Notes: generated from the sequence alone by a model not told the origin. 7,964 nt of DNA from Clostridiales bacterium (GCA_022776785.1 JALFHA010000003.1:1-7964); one strand, 5' to 3'. Positions 1-6,058 are shown, counted from the stretch's first letter. Numbers and translations: made by a program.

Positions 1-41
1 CTGCTCTGAAACTGCTTTTTCTTTTGAACAATAAGGGAACA

Positions 42-105
42 TTGGGCTGCCGCCCAAACCTGCTTGAGGGATTTCATCCCTCAAACTCCCTTCTTCGCTT
101 CGCGC
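42..105 (+). repeat. Dispersed hairpin-bearing intergenic repeat, short left copy
   Basis: Positions 54-105 match the reverse complement of 1805-1856 at 50 of 52 positions. The repeat contains a nine-base-pair hairpin (arms 64-72 and 76-84, loop TTC). It is preceded by a perfect TTGGGC/GCCCAA hairpin (42-47 with 52-57), whose TTGGGCTGCCG half also occurs in the right-hand copy at about 1952-1962. The two differences between copies fall on opposite sides of the same hairpin base pair (T-A here, C-G in the other copy), which suggests selection on structure. No transposase, target duplication or gene lies within it. It is best described as a dispersed non-coding structured repeat of unknown function. 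Confidence 0.85.
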
Positions 106-268
106 TTATATTCGAGCTTTTAAGTGCAAGACAGTATGAGAATCCCGCCGCTTTGGCTGCAGAGACAGATACTCTACGGTGGTATGACCATAACAGGAAG
201 GAAAACTGTCGCAAGCAGACGAATTTTTGAAGAAAACCAAAAAGGACTAGGATATCGCAGCAGAATCG

Positions 269-277
269 TGCTATAAT
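269..277 (+). promoter_or_regulatory. Extended -10 promoter for the PRPP-synthetase gene
   Basis: TGC followed directly by a perfect TATAAT (272-277) forms an extended -10 element, which can work without a good -35 box. The -35 region at about 248-254 is poor. Transcription would start near 284, giving a leader of about 50 bases that carries a small GGCG/CGCC hairpin (296-299 with 304-307) before the ribosome binding site at 323-328. Confidence 0.6.
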
Positions 278-335
278 AATATGGTTGGTTTTATGGGCGA
301 ATGCGCCAGATTATTACTGATGAAGGGGTATCAGC

Positions 336-1529
336 ATGAACGAGAACATCAACGCCGGAGTATCTCAGAAGTTTCCGATGCGGCCGGTCGCGCCGCTTGG
401 CGTCATCGCCATGCGCGGCTGTGAGGAAATGGGCAAGCGCGTGAACGATTACCTGATGAACTGGCAGAGCGACGCTGTCACCACCGACGAGCGCCTCCAC
501 AGCTTCTTTGGCGCGGAGGCCAGCGGCTTTCTGCTCGAGGCGCATTGTCCGCGCTTTGGCACGGGTGAGGGCAAGGGAATGCTGCTCAATTCCGTGCGCG
601 GCTATGATCTCTACATCATCTGCGATGTGGGCGCGTATCAGTGTACCTACAAGCTCTACGGCAAGGAGATCCCCATGACGCCGGACGAGCATTACGCCGA
701 CCTCAAGCGCATCATCGCGGCGGTCAGCGGAAAGGCTTACCGCATCAACGTCATCATGCCGATGCTCTACGAGGGACGGCAGCATCGCCGCACCGCCCGC
801 GAGTCGATGGACTGCGCTGTGATGCTCCAGGAGCTGGTCTCGATGGGCGTTTCCAACATCATCACCTTCGACGCGCATGACCCGCGCGTGCAGAATGCCA
901 TTCCGCTCAGCGGCTTTGAAAGCATCATGCCCACCTACCAGATGCTCAAGGCGATGTGCCACACCTATGACGACCTGAAGATCGATAAGGAGCACATGAT
1001 GGTCATCTCCCCGGACGAGGGCGCGATTGGCCGCAATATCTACTACAGCTCCGCCATGGGCGTGGATCTGGGCATGTTCTACAAGCGCCGCGACTATACC
1101 CGTGTCGTCAATGGCCGCAACCCCATCGTCGCGCACGAGTACATGGGCGACAGCGTGGAGGGCAAGGACGTCTTTGTCGCGGACGATATCATCGCCTCCG
1201 GCGATTCCATGCTCGATCTGGCCTATGACCTCAAGAAGCGCAAGGCGAAGCGCGTCTTTGCGGGCGCGACGTTCGCGTTCTTCACCAGCGGCCTCGAGGC
1301 GTTCAACAAGGCCTATGAGGAGGGCGTGATCGATCACGTTTTCGCCACCAATCTCACCTACACGCCGCCCGAGGTGCTCGCCGCGCCGTGGTTCTCCCAG
1401 GCGGATATGAGCAAGTACATGGCGTTCGTCATCGCTACGCTCAACCACGATCAGTCCCTGAGCTATCTGCTCGACCCGTGGAACCGCATTGAGCGCCTGC
1501 TCAACCGCTATCGCGCGGATCATCCGTAA
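336..1529 (+). CDS. Ribose-phosphate pyrophosphokinase family protein (PRPP synthetase), long clostridial type
   Basis: This is a cytoplasmic enzyme expected to make PRPP from ribose-5-phosphate and ATP, feeding nucleotide, histidine and tryptophan synthesis. It starts at ATG 336, seven bases after AAGGGG, and is 397 residues long; classical Prs has about 315. Landmarks of the family are recognisable in order: an Arg-Gln pair in YEGRQHRR (about 145-152, matching the classical RQD ATP loop), DAH at 179-181 (classical DLH, metal binding), SPDEGA at 225-230 (classical SPDAGG), KRR at 250-252, and the phosphoribosyl loop VADDIIASGDSM at 281-292. In that loop SGDS replaces the usual TAGT. Similar long proteins are widespread in Clostridia and carry this annotation. 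Catalysis is inferred from homology, and a paralogous or regulatory role alongside a classical Prs is possible. The gene appears monocistronic, with its own promoter and terminator. Confidence 0.85.
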   Translation: MNENINAGVSQKFPMRPVAPLGVIAMRGCEEMGKRVNDYLMNWQSDAVTTDERLHSFFGAEASGFLLEAHCPRFGTGEGKGMLLNSVRGYDLYIICDVGAYQCTYKLYGKEIPMTPDEHYADLKRIIAAVSGKAYRINVIMPMLYEGRQHRRTARESMDCAVMLQELVSMGVSNIITFDAHDPRVQNAIPLSGFESIMPTYQMLKAMCHTYDDLKIDKEHMMVISPDEGAIGRNIYYSSAMGVDLGMFYKRRDYTRVVNGRNPIVAHEYMGDSVEGKDVFVADDIIASGDSMLDLAYDLKKRKAKRVFAGATFAFFTSGLEAFNKAYEEGVIDHVFATNLTYTPPEVLAAPWFSQADMSKYMAFVIATLNHDQSLSYLLDPWNRIERLLNRYRADHP

Positions 1530-1547
1530 AGCCAAATCAGAGCAATG

Positions 1548-1590
1548 CGCGCCGCCCCTTCTCCTGATAACGAGAGAGTAGGGCGGCGCG
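1548..1590 (+). terminator. Terminator hairpin after the PRPP-synthetase gene
   Basis: CGCGCCGCCC (1548-1557) pairs perfectly with GGGCGGCGCG (1581-1590). The 23-base loop has a short inner TCTC/GAGA stem (60-63 with 72-75 of the 1500s). An interrupted T tract (TTTGCGTTT) follows at 1591-1599. It begins 18 bases after the stop codon. Because the T tract is broken, termination may be partial. No T tract lies on the other side, so it does not look bidirectional. Confidence 0.7.
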
Positions 1591-1619
1591 TTTGCGTTTC
1601 ATGCGGATTATCAGTATTC

Positions 1620-1734
1620 ATACTGTTCTGCGTTAAACCGGCATGATGCCGGTTGCATTACCGACGAAGTGATGTAATACTGATCTCTGTTAAAACCGGC
1701 ATGATGCCGGTTGCATCACCGACCAAGTGACGTA
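1620..1734 (+). repeat. Two tandem 57/58-base units, each with two hairpins
   Basis: Copy A is 1620-1676 (57 bases) and copy B is 1677-1734 (58 bases). They differ at about six positions plus one inserted A. Each unit begins ATACTG and carries the perfect hairpin AACCGGCA-TGA-TGCCGGTT (1636-1654 and 1694-1712), then a second smaller hairpin with a seven-base loop (1656-1674 and 1714-1732). The first-hairpin core is identical in both copies; the linker and second hairpin vary. No open frame or known element type fits. The role is unknown; an RNA-processing site, protein-binding site or dispersed repeat are all possible. Confidence 0.85.
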
Positions 1735-1782
1735 AGTCCCATTGCTTTGTGGTCGAGTCCGAAGCTTTGCAGAAGGACTTAC
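1732..1782. repeat. Inverted repeat GTAAGTCC/GGACTTAC
   Basis: The arms at 1732-1739 and 1775-1782 are perfectly complementary over eight bases. They enclose 35 bases with an inner GCTT/AAGC pairing (1744-1747 with 1762-1765). The left arm abuts the end of tandem copy B. No T tract follows in either direction, so it is not a typical terminator. Function unknown. Confidence 0.5.
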
Positions 1783-1804
1783 AGAGTAAAAGATAGGATA
1801 ACAG

Positions 1805-1963
1805 GCGCGAAGCGAAGAAGGGAGTCTGAGGGATGAAATCCCTCAGGCAGGTTTGGAATCGTAGCCTGCCGCCCGCTGTGCGGGAAGCAGGCAGGCGGAG
1901 ATTGGAAACCGCAAGGAGCGCCTACGGCGCGACTATGCGAGTTTCCTGGGTCGGCAGCCCAAC
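1805..1963 (-). repeat. Dispersed hairpin-bearing intergenic repeat, long inverted right copy
   Basis: Positions 1805-1856 are the reverse complement of 54-105 with two differences. The shared hairpin has arms 1826-1834 and 1838-1846. This copy also has an inner segment (1857-1951) missing from the left copy. That segment contains a GC-rich hairpin (1864-1869 with 1887-1892 and 1872-1876 with 1880-1884) and a long hairpin (1904-1946: outer arms GGAAAC/GTTTCC and CGCA/TGCG, inner GCGCC/GGCGC). Beyond it, CGGCAGCCCAA (about 1952-1962) again matches the left copy. The element looks modular and non-coding; no transposition gene or target duplication is visible. Confidence 0.8.
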
Positions 1964-1995
1964 GTACTCCGTTGATAAAGCGTTTTTGCAAAGTA

Positions 1996-2020
1996 GTCAG
2001 GGAGCGAAGCGAGGCCTGAC
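1996..2020. repeat. GTCAGG/CCTGAC hairpin
   Basis: The six-base arms at 1996-2001 and 2015-2020 are perfectly complementary around a loop containing GAGCGAAGCGAG. The loop resembles the AGCGAAG stretch at the edge of the dispersed repeat. TTTTT at 2027-2031 lies six bases beyond the stem, which is too far for a convincing terminator. It may be an end module of the composite repeat. Confidence 0.45.
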
Positions 2021-2080
2021 GGTGAGTTTTTGATAGACTAACGAGAAAACCGGAAGAAATGCTTTAATCGAAGAACAGTA

Positions 2081-2773
2081 TCAAGACGGCTTTTGCGGCT
2101 CGCTCATTTTATAGAGCGTCAGCTCCTTCTGTGCGTCGCACAGGCCGAGAAAAACCTCCTTCGGGTTGTCAACGCCCTGCGCGCGCAGCTTGCGCGTAAG
2201 CCATGCCGCATCCACGCCCATGCGGTGCAGGTTTTCATCGAGCACGCGGCCGTCCATGATGACCTCGGCCAGAAGCGTCTCCTGCGTGGGCAGCAGCTTC
2301 ATGTCCTCCGGCGTGACGGGCCGCTTCTGCGCAACGGGCAGGATCGTCAGCTTGCCGTTGTACTCGAAGATGGCCGTGTGGATGTCCGCAAGGTTAAAAT
2401 AGCCCTGCTCGCGGCACATCGCCATGAATTCGCTCAGGTCGAGCTTTGCCTTGCGCATGTTGGCGCGGAACAGCCTGCCGTTTTCCATGATGATGGAGGG
2501 CGTACCGTCCAGAAACTTGCGGCTGCGGCCGAAATGGATGCCAATCAGCGACATGATCCATGTCAGCAGCGCATAGACCGCCAGCGCGATGAGCGGCTTC
2601 CACATGTTTTCCAGATCAGTTGCCAGCTCCGCGGCGATGGAGCCGATGGTGATGCCCGCAATATAGTCAAGAAAGTTGAGCTGCGCGATCTGCTTGCGCC
2701 CGACGAGCTTGGCGCAGAGGAACAGCGCTAGATACGATACGAGCGAGGACAGCAGTATTTTGGCGAATTCCAT
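2081..2773 (-). CDS. DUF421 (YetF-like) membrane protein
   Basis: This 230-residue protein has the layout of the DUF421/YetF family. Three hydrophobic segments (about 4-22, 34-52 and 58-80) hold the family stretch GRKQIAQLNFLDYIAGITIG (25-44). A cytosolic-type domain follows, with the family-like patterns GRSRKFLDGTPSIIMENG (82-99) and LDLSEFMAMCREQGYFNLADI (from 111). It should sit in the cytoplasmic membrane. The biochemical role of the family is poorly known; Bacillus relatives are linked to spores and stress. The ATG is preceded by GGAGGGA (complement of 2781-2787) at eight bases. It lies 77 bases after argH on the same strand with no clear promoter between, so it may be read from the argH transcript. 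Confidence 0.88.
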   Translation of the reverse strand: MEFAKILLSSLVSYLALFLCAKLVGRKQIAQLNFLDYIAGITIGSIAAELATDLENMWKPLIALAVYALLTWIMSLIGIHFGRSRKFLDGTPSIIMENGRLFRANMRKAKLDLSEFMAMCREQGYFNLADIHTAIFEYNGKLTILPVAQKRPVTPEDMKLLPTQETLLAEVIMDGRVLDENLHRMGVDAAWLTRKLRAQGVDNPKEVFLGLCDAQKELTLYKMSEPQKPS

Positions 2774-2850
2774 CCGTCCGTCCCTCCGTCACAGAAGATT
2801 TGCAGGTGATGGAGGATAGGATGCGCAGAGGACGGCAGGAACATGCGCGG

Positions 2851-4233
2851 TCAGATCGTGAAGCTCTGAAGCCACGCTTCGCCCGCGGCGATGGACTCCA
2901 GCACGCGCCGGGGAGAGGGGCCGCCGGGCACGTCGCGCAGCGTGACGCACGCGCGCATGGAGCAGGCCTCGTAGACGTCCTGCTCAAAGAGCGGGGAGAA
3001 GGTCTTGAGCTCCTCGAGGGAGAGGTCAAGAATGGCTTTGTTCTCCTTGACGCAATGCAGCACGAGATGGCCGATGACGGCGTGCGCGTCGCGGAAGGGC
3101 ATTCCCTTCTTGACGAGGTAGTCCGCTGCGTCGGTGGCGTTGGTGAAGCCGCCCGCCGCGCCGCGCTCCATGTTCTCCGTCCTGAAGGTGCAGGAGGCGA
3201 GCATGGCGTTAAAGACCACCAGCGACTTGACGAGCGTGTCGCGCGCGTCAAAGAGCGCCTCCTTGTCCTCCTGCATGTCCTTGTTGTAGGCCAGCGGCAG
3301 GCCCTTGAGCGTAGTCAGCAGGCCGGTCAGATCGCCGTAGACGCGGCCCGTCTTGCCGCGGATGAGCTCGGCCACGTCGGGATTCTTCTTCTGGGGCATG
3401 ATGGAGGAGCCTGTCGCGTAGCCGTCGTCCATCTCCACAAAGCGGAATTCATGGCTGTTCCAGAGGATCAGCTCCTCGCAGAAGCGGGACAGGTGCATCA
3501 TGCAGGCCGAGGCGGCGTAGAGGTAATCGAGCACAAAATCGCGATCGGCCACACCGTCGAGGCTGTTGAGCGTGATGGAGGAAAAGCCCAGCAGCTCCGC
3601 TACGCGCTCGCGGTCGAGCGGATAGGTCGTGCCCGCCAGCGCGCCGGAACCCAGCGGCATCACATCGGCGTGGGCGCAGGTCTCCTTCATGCGCTGCATG
3701 TCGCGGGTGAACATCTGGAAATAGGCCATCATGTGGTGCCCAAGCGTGATGGGCTGCGCGCGCTGGAGGTGCGTGTAGCCGGGCATGATCGTCTCCGTGT
3801 GCGCGCGGGCGACGGACAGCAGCGTCTCGCACAGCTCGCGCATCAGAGCGGCGGCCTCTTTGGCGGCCTCCTTGACGTACATGCGGCAGTCGAGCGCCAC
3901 CTGATCGTTGCGGCTGCGGCCGGTGTGCAGGCGCTTGCCCGCTTCGCCGATGCGCTCGGTGAGCAGCTTTTCCACATTCATGTGGATATCCTCCGCGTCC
4001 AGCTCGAACTGAACCCGCCCCGCGGAGATGTCCTCGTCAATGGCGCGCAGCCCGGCGACGATGGCCTCCGCGTCCGCCTGGGGGATGATGCCCTGCTCGC
4101 CGAGCATCGTCGCGTGGGCAATCGACCCGGCGATGTCCTGATGTGCCAGCCGCTGGTCGAAGGTGATGGAGGAGTGGAAGTCGTCAACCAGTCCGCTGGT
4201 CTTCTTTTCAAAGCGTCCGCCCCAAAGCTTCAT
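2851..4233 (-). CDS. argH: Argininosuccinate lyase
   Basis: ArgH splits argininosuccinate into arginine and fumarate, the last step of arginine synthesis, and works as a cytoplasmic homotetramer. The 460-residue length is typical. It begins MKLWGGRFEK, a hallmark start of the family. Key motifs are HTGRSRNDQVA (103-113), PGYTHLQRAQP (151-161, with the conserved histidine 155), and the fumarase/lyase superfamily signature GSSIMPQKKNP (275-285), which holds the catalytic serine 277. The C-terminal half has DYLVKKGMPFRDAH (371-384), usual for ArgH. The ATG is preceded by AGGAGGT (complement of 4241-4247) at seven bases. It follows argG on the same strand after a 242-base gap with strong hairpins, one directly upstream of this ribosome binding site. 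All expected catalytic residues are present. Confidence 0.97.
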   Translation of the reverse strand: MKLWGGRFEKKTSGLVDDFHSSITFDQRLAHQDIAGSIAHATMLGEQGIIPQADAEAIVAGLRAIDEDISAGRVQFELDAEDIHMNVEKLLTERIGEAGKRLHTGRSRNDQVALDCRMYVKEAAKEAAALMRELCETLLSVARAHTETIMPGYTHLQRAQPITLGHHMMAYFQMFTRDMQRMKETCAHADVMPLGSGALAGTTYPLDRERVAELLGFSSITLNSLDGVADRDFVLDYLYAASACMMHLSRFCEELILWNSHEFRFVEMDDGYATGSSIMPQKKNPDVAELIRGKTGRVYGDLTGLLTTLKGLPLAYNKDMQEDKEALFDARDTLVKSLVVFNAMLASCTFRTENMERGAAGGFTNATDAADYLVKKGMPFRDAHAVIGHLVLHCVKENKAILDLSLEELKTFSPLFEQDVYEACSMRACVTLRDVPGGPSPRRVLESIAAGEAWLQSFTI

Positions 4234-4256
4234 GCGGAATACCTCCTGTAAAATGA

Positions 4257-4298
4257 AAAGGGAGCAAAGCAGAAAATGCCTTCTGCCATCCTCCCTTT
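4257..4298 (-). terminator. Terminator-like hairpin just before the argH ribosome binding site (possible attenuator)
   Basis: Arms 4257-4264 and 4291-4298 (AAAGGGAG/CTCCCTTT) and inner arms 4269-4274 and 4281-4286 (GCAGAA/TTCTGC) form a two-part hairpin. Read in the argG-to-argH direction it is followed by TTTTCATTTT, then within a few bases by the argH AGGAGGT. Any transcript coming from argG must pass it, so it could attenuate argH, stabilise the argH message after processing, or act as a weak terminator. No T-box or other named riboswitch motif was recognised. Confidence 0.5.
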
Positions 4299-4355
4299 GG
4301 ATTGCTCATAACGACATCAGCCCCGGGTGAAGGGGCGCACCCCTGCTCGTTTCAA

Positions 4356-4389
4356 GGGGGATATGGGGATCCAAGGGGATGTAAGGGGG
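4356..4389 (+). other. Possible G-quadruplex: four runs of 4-5 guanines
   Basis: Guanine runs at 4356-4360, 4365-4368, 4375-4378 and 4385-4389 are separated by loops of 4, 6 and 6 bases, which fits the usual G-quadruplex pattern. The G-rich strand is the template strand for argG and argH, so the structure would form in DNA, not in their messenger RNA. The last two runs also belong to the left arm of the hairpin at 4371-4418, so the two structures compete. Formation is unproven. Confidence 0.45.
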
Positions 4390-4418
4390 AAAATCGAAAT
4401 TCTCCCTCATCCCCTTGG
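4371..4418. repeat. Long imperfect hairpin in the argG-argH gap
   Basis: CCAAGGGGATG (4371-4381) pairs perfectly with CATCCCCTTGG (4408-4418). Inside, AGGGGGA (4384-4390) pairs with TCTCCCT (4401-4407) with one G-T wobble. The total is about 18 base pairs around an AT-rich loop. No T tract follows on either side. A smaller AGGGG-CGCA-CCCCT hairpin lies nearby at 4331-4344. Confidence 0.75.
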
Positions 4419-4475
4419 CCCAGCGGAGCGCGTTTCCTTTGCGTCGAGGCTGCCTGTATCAGACAACAACGTGTT

Positions 4476-5696
<1,221 letters not shown>

Positions 5697-5723
5697 GACA
5701 GGTTCCCTCCATGTAATCGCCTG

Positions 5724-5736
5724 CGCGCGGGGCGCG
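5724..5736 (-). other. Small GC hairpin in the argG leader
   Basis: CGCGC (5724-5728) pairs with GCGCG (5732-5736) around a GGG loop. It lies in the expected argG leader, about 14 bases upstream of the ribosome binding site. It is short and its role is unknown. Confidence 0.35.
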
Positions 5737-5754
5737 AGGCAGAATATGCTTGCT
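5737..5754 (+). promoter_or_regulatory. ARG-box-like site 1, downstream of the argG promoter
   Basis: This 18-base site (AGGCAGAATATGCTTGCT) matches the minus-strand site at 5817-5800 at 14 of 18 positions, with the first 11 bases identical. On its own it is a weak match to the ArgR consensus TGAAT-N4-ATTCA. It lies in the early transcribed region of argG, where a bound repressor could block elongation or pair with the upstream site. Confidence 0.35.
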
Positions 5755-5764
5755 ACGAGACGAT

Positions 5765-5793
5765 ATTATAGCGCCTCGCTCATAAAAATGCAA
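5765..5793 (-). promoter_or_regulatory. Sigma-A promoter of argG
   Basis: On the minus strand, TTGCAT (complement of 5788-5793) and a perfect TATAAT (complement of 5765-5770) are separated by exactly 17 bases. The start of transcription would fall near 5758, giving a leader of about 60 bases. This is the best promoter in the window. Confidence 0.75.
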
Positions 5794-5799
5794 TAGCGA

Positions 5800-5822
5800 T
5801 GAATGAATATTCTGCCTATTCA
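5800..5822 (-). promoter_or_regulatory. ARG-box-like site 2, upstream of the argG promoter
   Basis: Positions 5800-5813 read TGAAT-GAAT-ATTCT, one base away from the palindromic ArgR core TGAAT-N4-ATTCA. An overlapping perfect inverted repeat TGAATA-N7-TATTCA lies at 5804-5822. The site ends six bases from the -35 box of argG, a position suited to repression by an ArgR/AhrC-type hexamer. The regulator itself is not in the window, so the assignment rests on motif and context. Confidence 0.5.
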
Positions 5823-5943
5823 CAGAAATTTGGAAGAATAACCTATTTTTATGCGAAATTAATCGGCAAAAACGCGGTTAGAAATCGTATATTCGCGCAT
5901 AAAGCGAGGCCGAGTATGCAGCTGCGCGCCGCCGGGCGGCGTA

Positions 5944-5972
5944 TTGACAGCCCCCATGAAATAGGATAAACT
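5944..5972 (+). promoter_or_regulatory. Sigma-A promoter of the ruv operon
   Basis: A perfect -35 box TTGACA (5944-5949) is followed after 17 bases by TAAACT (5967-5972), four of six matches to the -10 consensus. Transcription would start near 5979, leaving about 80 bases before the ruvC start. A GC hairpin at 5927-5941 sits immediately upstream. No convincing LexA operator overlaps it. Confidence 0.6.
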
Positions 5973-6058
5973 AAACAGGTTAAACAAGGTTGGCTTTGAG
6001 CGGCGGGCTGCATGGCGTCCCCGCGCAGGCAGAGCGGCAGAAGCATGGAGTAAGCAAA

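Larger units (their letters stand above)
1..335. other. Gene-free left flank and leader of the PRPP-synthetase gene
   Basis: I see no credible gene here. The only sizeable open frame (24-230, TTG start) runs through the structured repeat at 42-105, has no good ribosome binding site and resembles no family I know. From left to right the stretch holds a T-rich start, the hairpin repeat (42-105), an unassigned segment (about 106-268), an extended -10 promoter (269-277), a short untranslated leader with a small GGCG/CGCC hairpin (296-307), and the AAGGGG ribosome binding site at 323-328. The end of an upstream gene cannot be identified. Confidence 0.6.
1530..2080. other. 551-base convergent intergenic region rich in hairpins
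   Basis: The region lies between two convergent genes and contains no credible gene. The minus-strand open frame at 1779-1991 simply reads through the repeat copy. In order it holds the terminator (1548-1590), two tandem double-hairpin units (1620-1734), a GTAAGTCC/GGACTTAC inverted repeat (1732-1739 with 1775-1782), the long inverted copy of the left repeat (1805-1963), and a GTCAGG/CCTGAC hairpin (1996-2001 with 2015-2020). No obvious terminator for the minus-strand gene ending at 2081 was seen. Confidence 0.7.
5697..6058. other. 362-base divergent regulatory region between argG and ruvC
   Basis: No gene is supported here. Beyond the argG promoter and its two operator-like sites, the stretch 5823-5943 is partly AT-rich and holds the inverted repeat TTTATGCG/CGCATAAA (5848-5855 with 5896-5903) and a GC hairpin CGCCGC-CGG-GCGGCG (5927-5941) right against the ruvC -35 box. 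The ruvC promoter and about 80 bases of leader complete it. Confidence 0.6.

Noticed and set aside
1..34. End of an upstream gene
   Set aside because: One frame is open from the window edge to a stop at 32-34, but ten codons are too few to support a call.
24..230. Small plus-strand open frame (68 codons) with peptide similarity to the frame at 1779-1991 minus
   Set aside because: The similarity is entirely due to the shared non-coding repeat; the substitutions preserve hairpin pairing, not the peptide, and no good start signal exists.
291..1535. Long minus-strand open frame (414 codons) opposite the PRPP-synthetase gene
   Set aside because: It is an antisense shadow: low-complexity His/Ala/Val/Arg-rich translation without family features, produced by GC-rich third codon positions of the real gene.
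1620..1734. CRISPR-like array
   Set aside because: Only two units; the whole unit is repeated, with no repeat-spacer alternation and no cas genes in the window.
54..1856. Composite transposon carrying the PRPP-synthetase gene between inverted repeats
   Set aside because: No transposase, no target duplication and no terminal-repeat ends; the repeats are structured internal elements of unequal length, better explained as dispersed intergenic repeats.
1779..1991. Small minus-strand open frame (70 codons)
   Set aside because: Reads through the long copy of the structured repeat; no ribosome binding site and no known family.
2800..4251. Long plus-strand open frame (483 codons) opposite argH
   Set aside because: Antisense shadow of argH, whose own frame has all catalytic motifs; the plus-strand product is rich in His, Ala, Val and Gly and resembles nothing.
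4234..4475. T-box or arginine-type riboswitch before argH
   Set aside because: I looked for a T-box UGGNA-type antiterminator motif and specifier arrangement and found none; the hairpins present do not match a named riboswitch.
5882..5895. LexA (SOS) operator upstream of ruvC
   Set aside because: The minus-strand CGAATATACGATTT has three mismatches to the Gram-positive consensus and lies about 50 bases upstream of the ruv -35 box.
5990..6058. 23-residue N-terminal extension of RuvC from TTG 5990
   Set aside because: RuvC proteins start right before the (I/V)LGIDPG motif; TTG 6059 has GGAG at good spacing, whereas 5990 does not.
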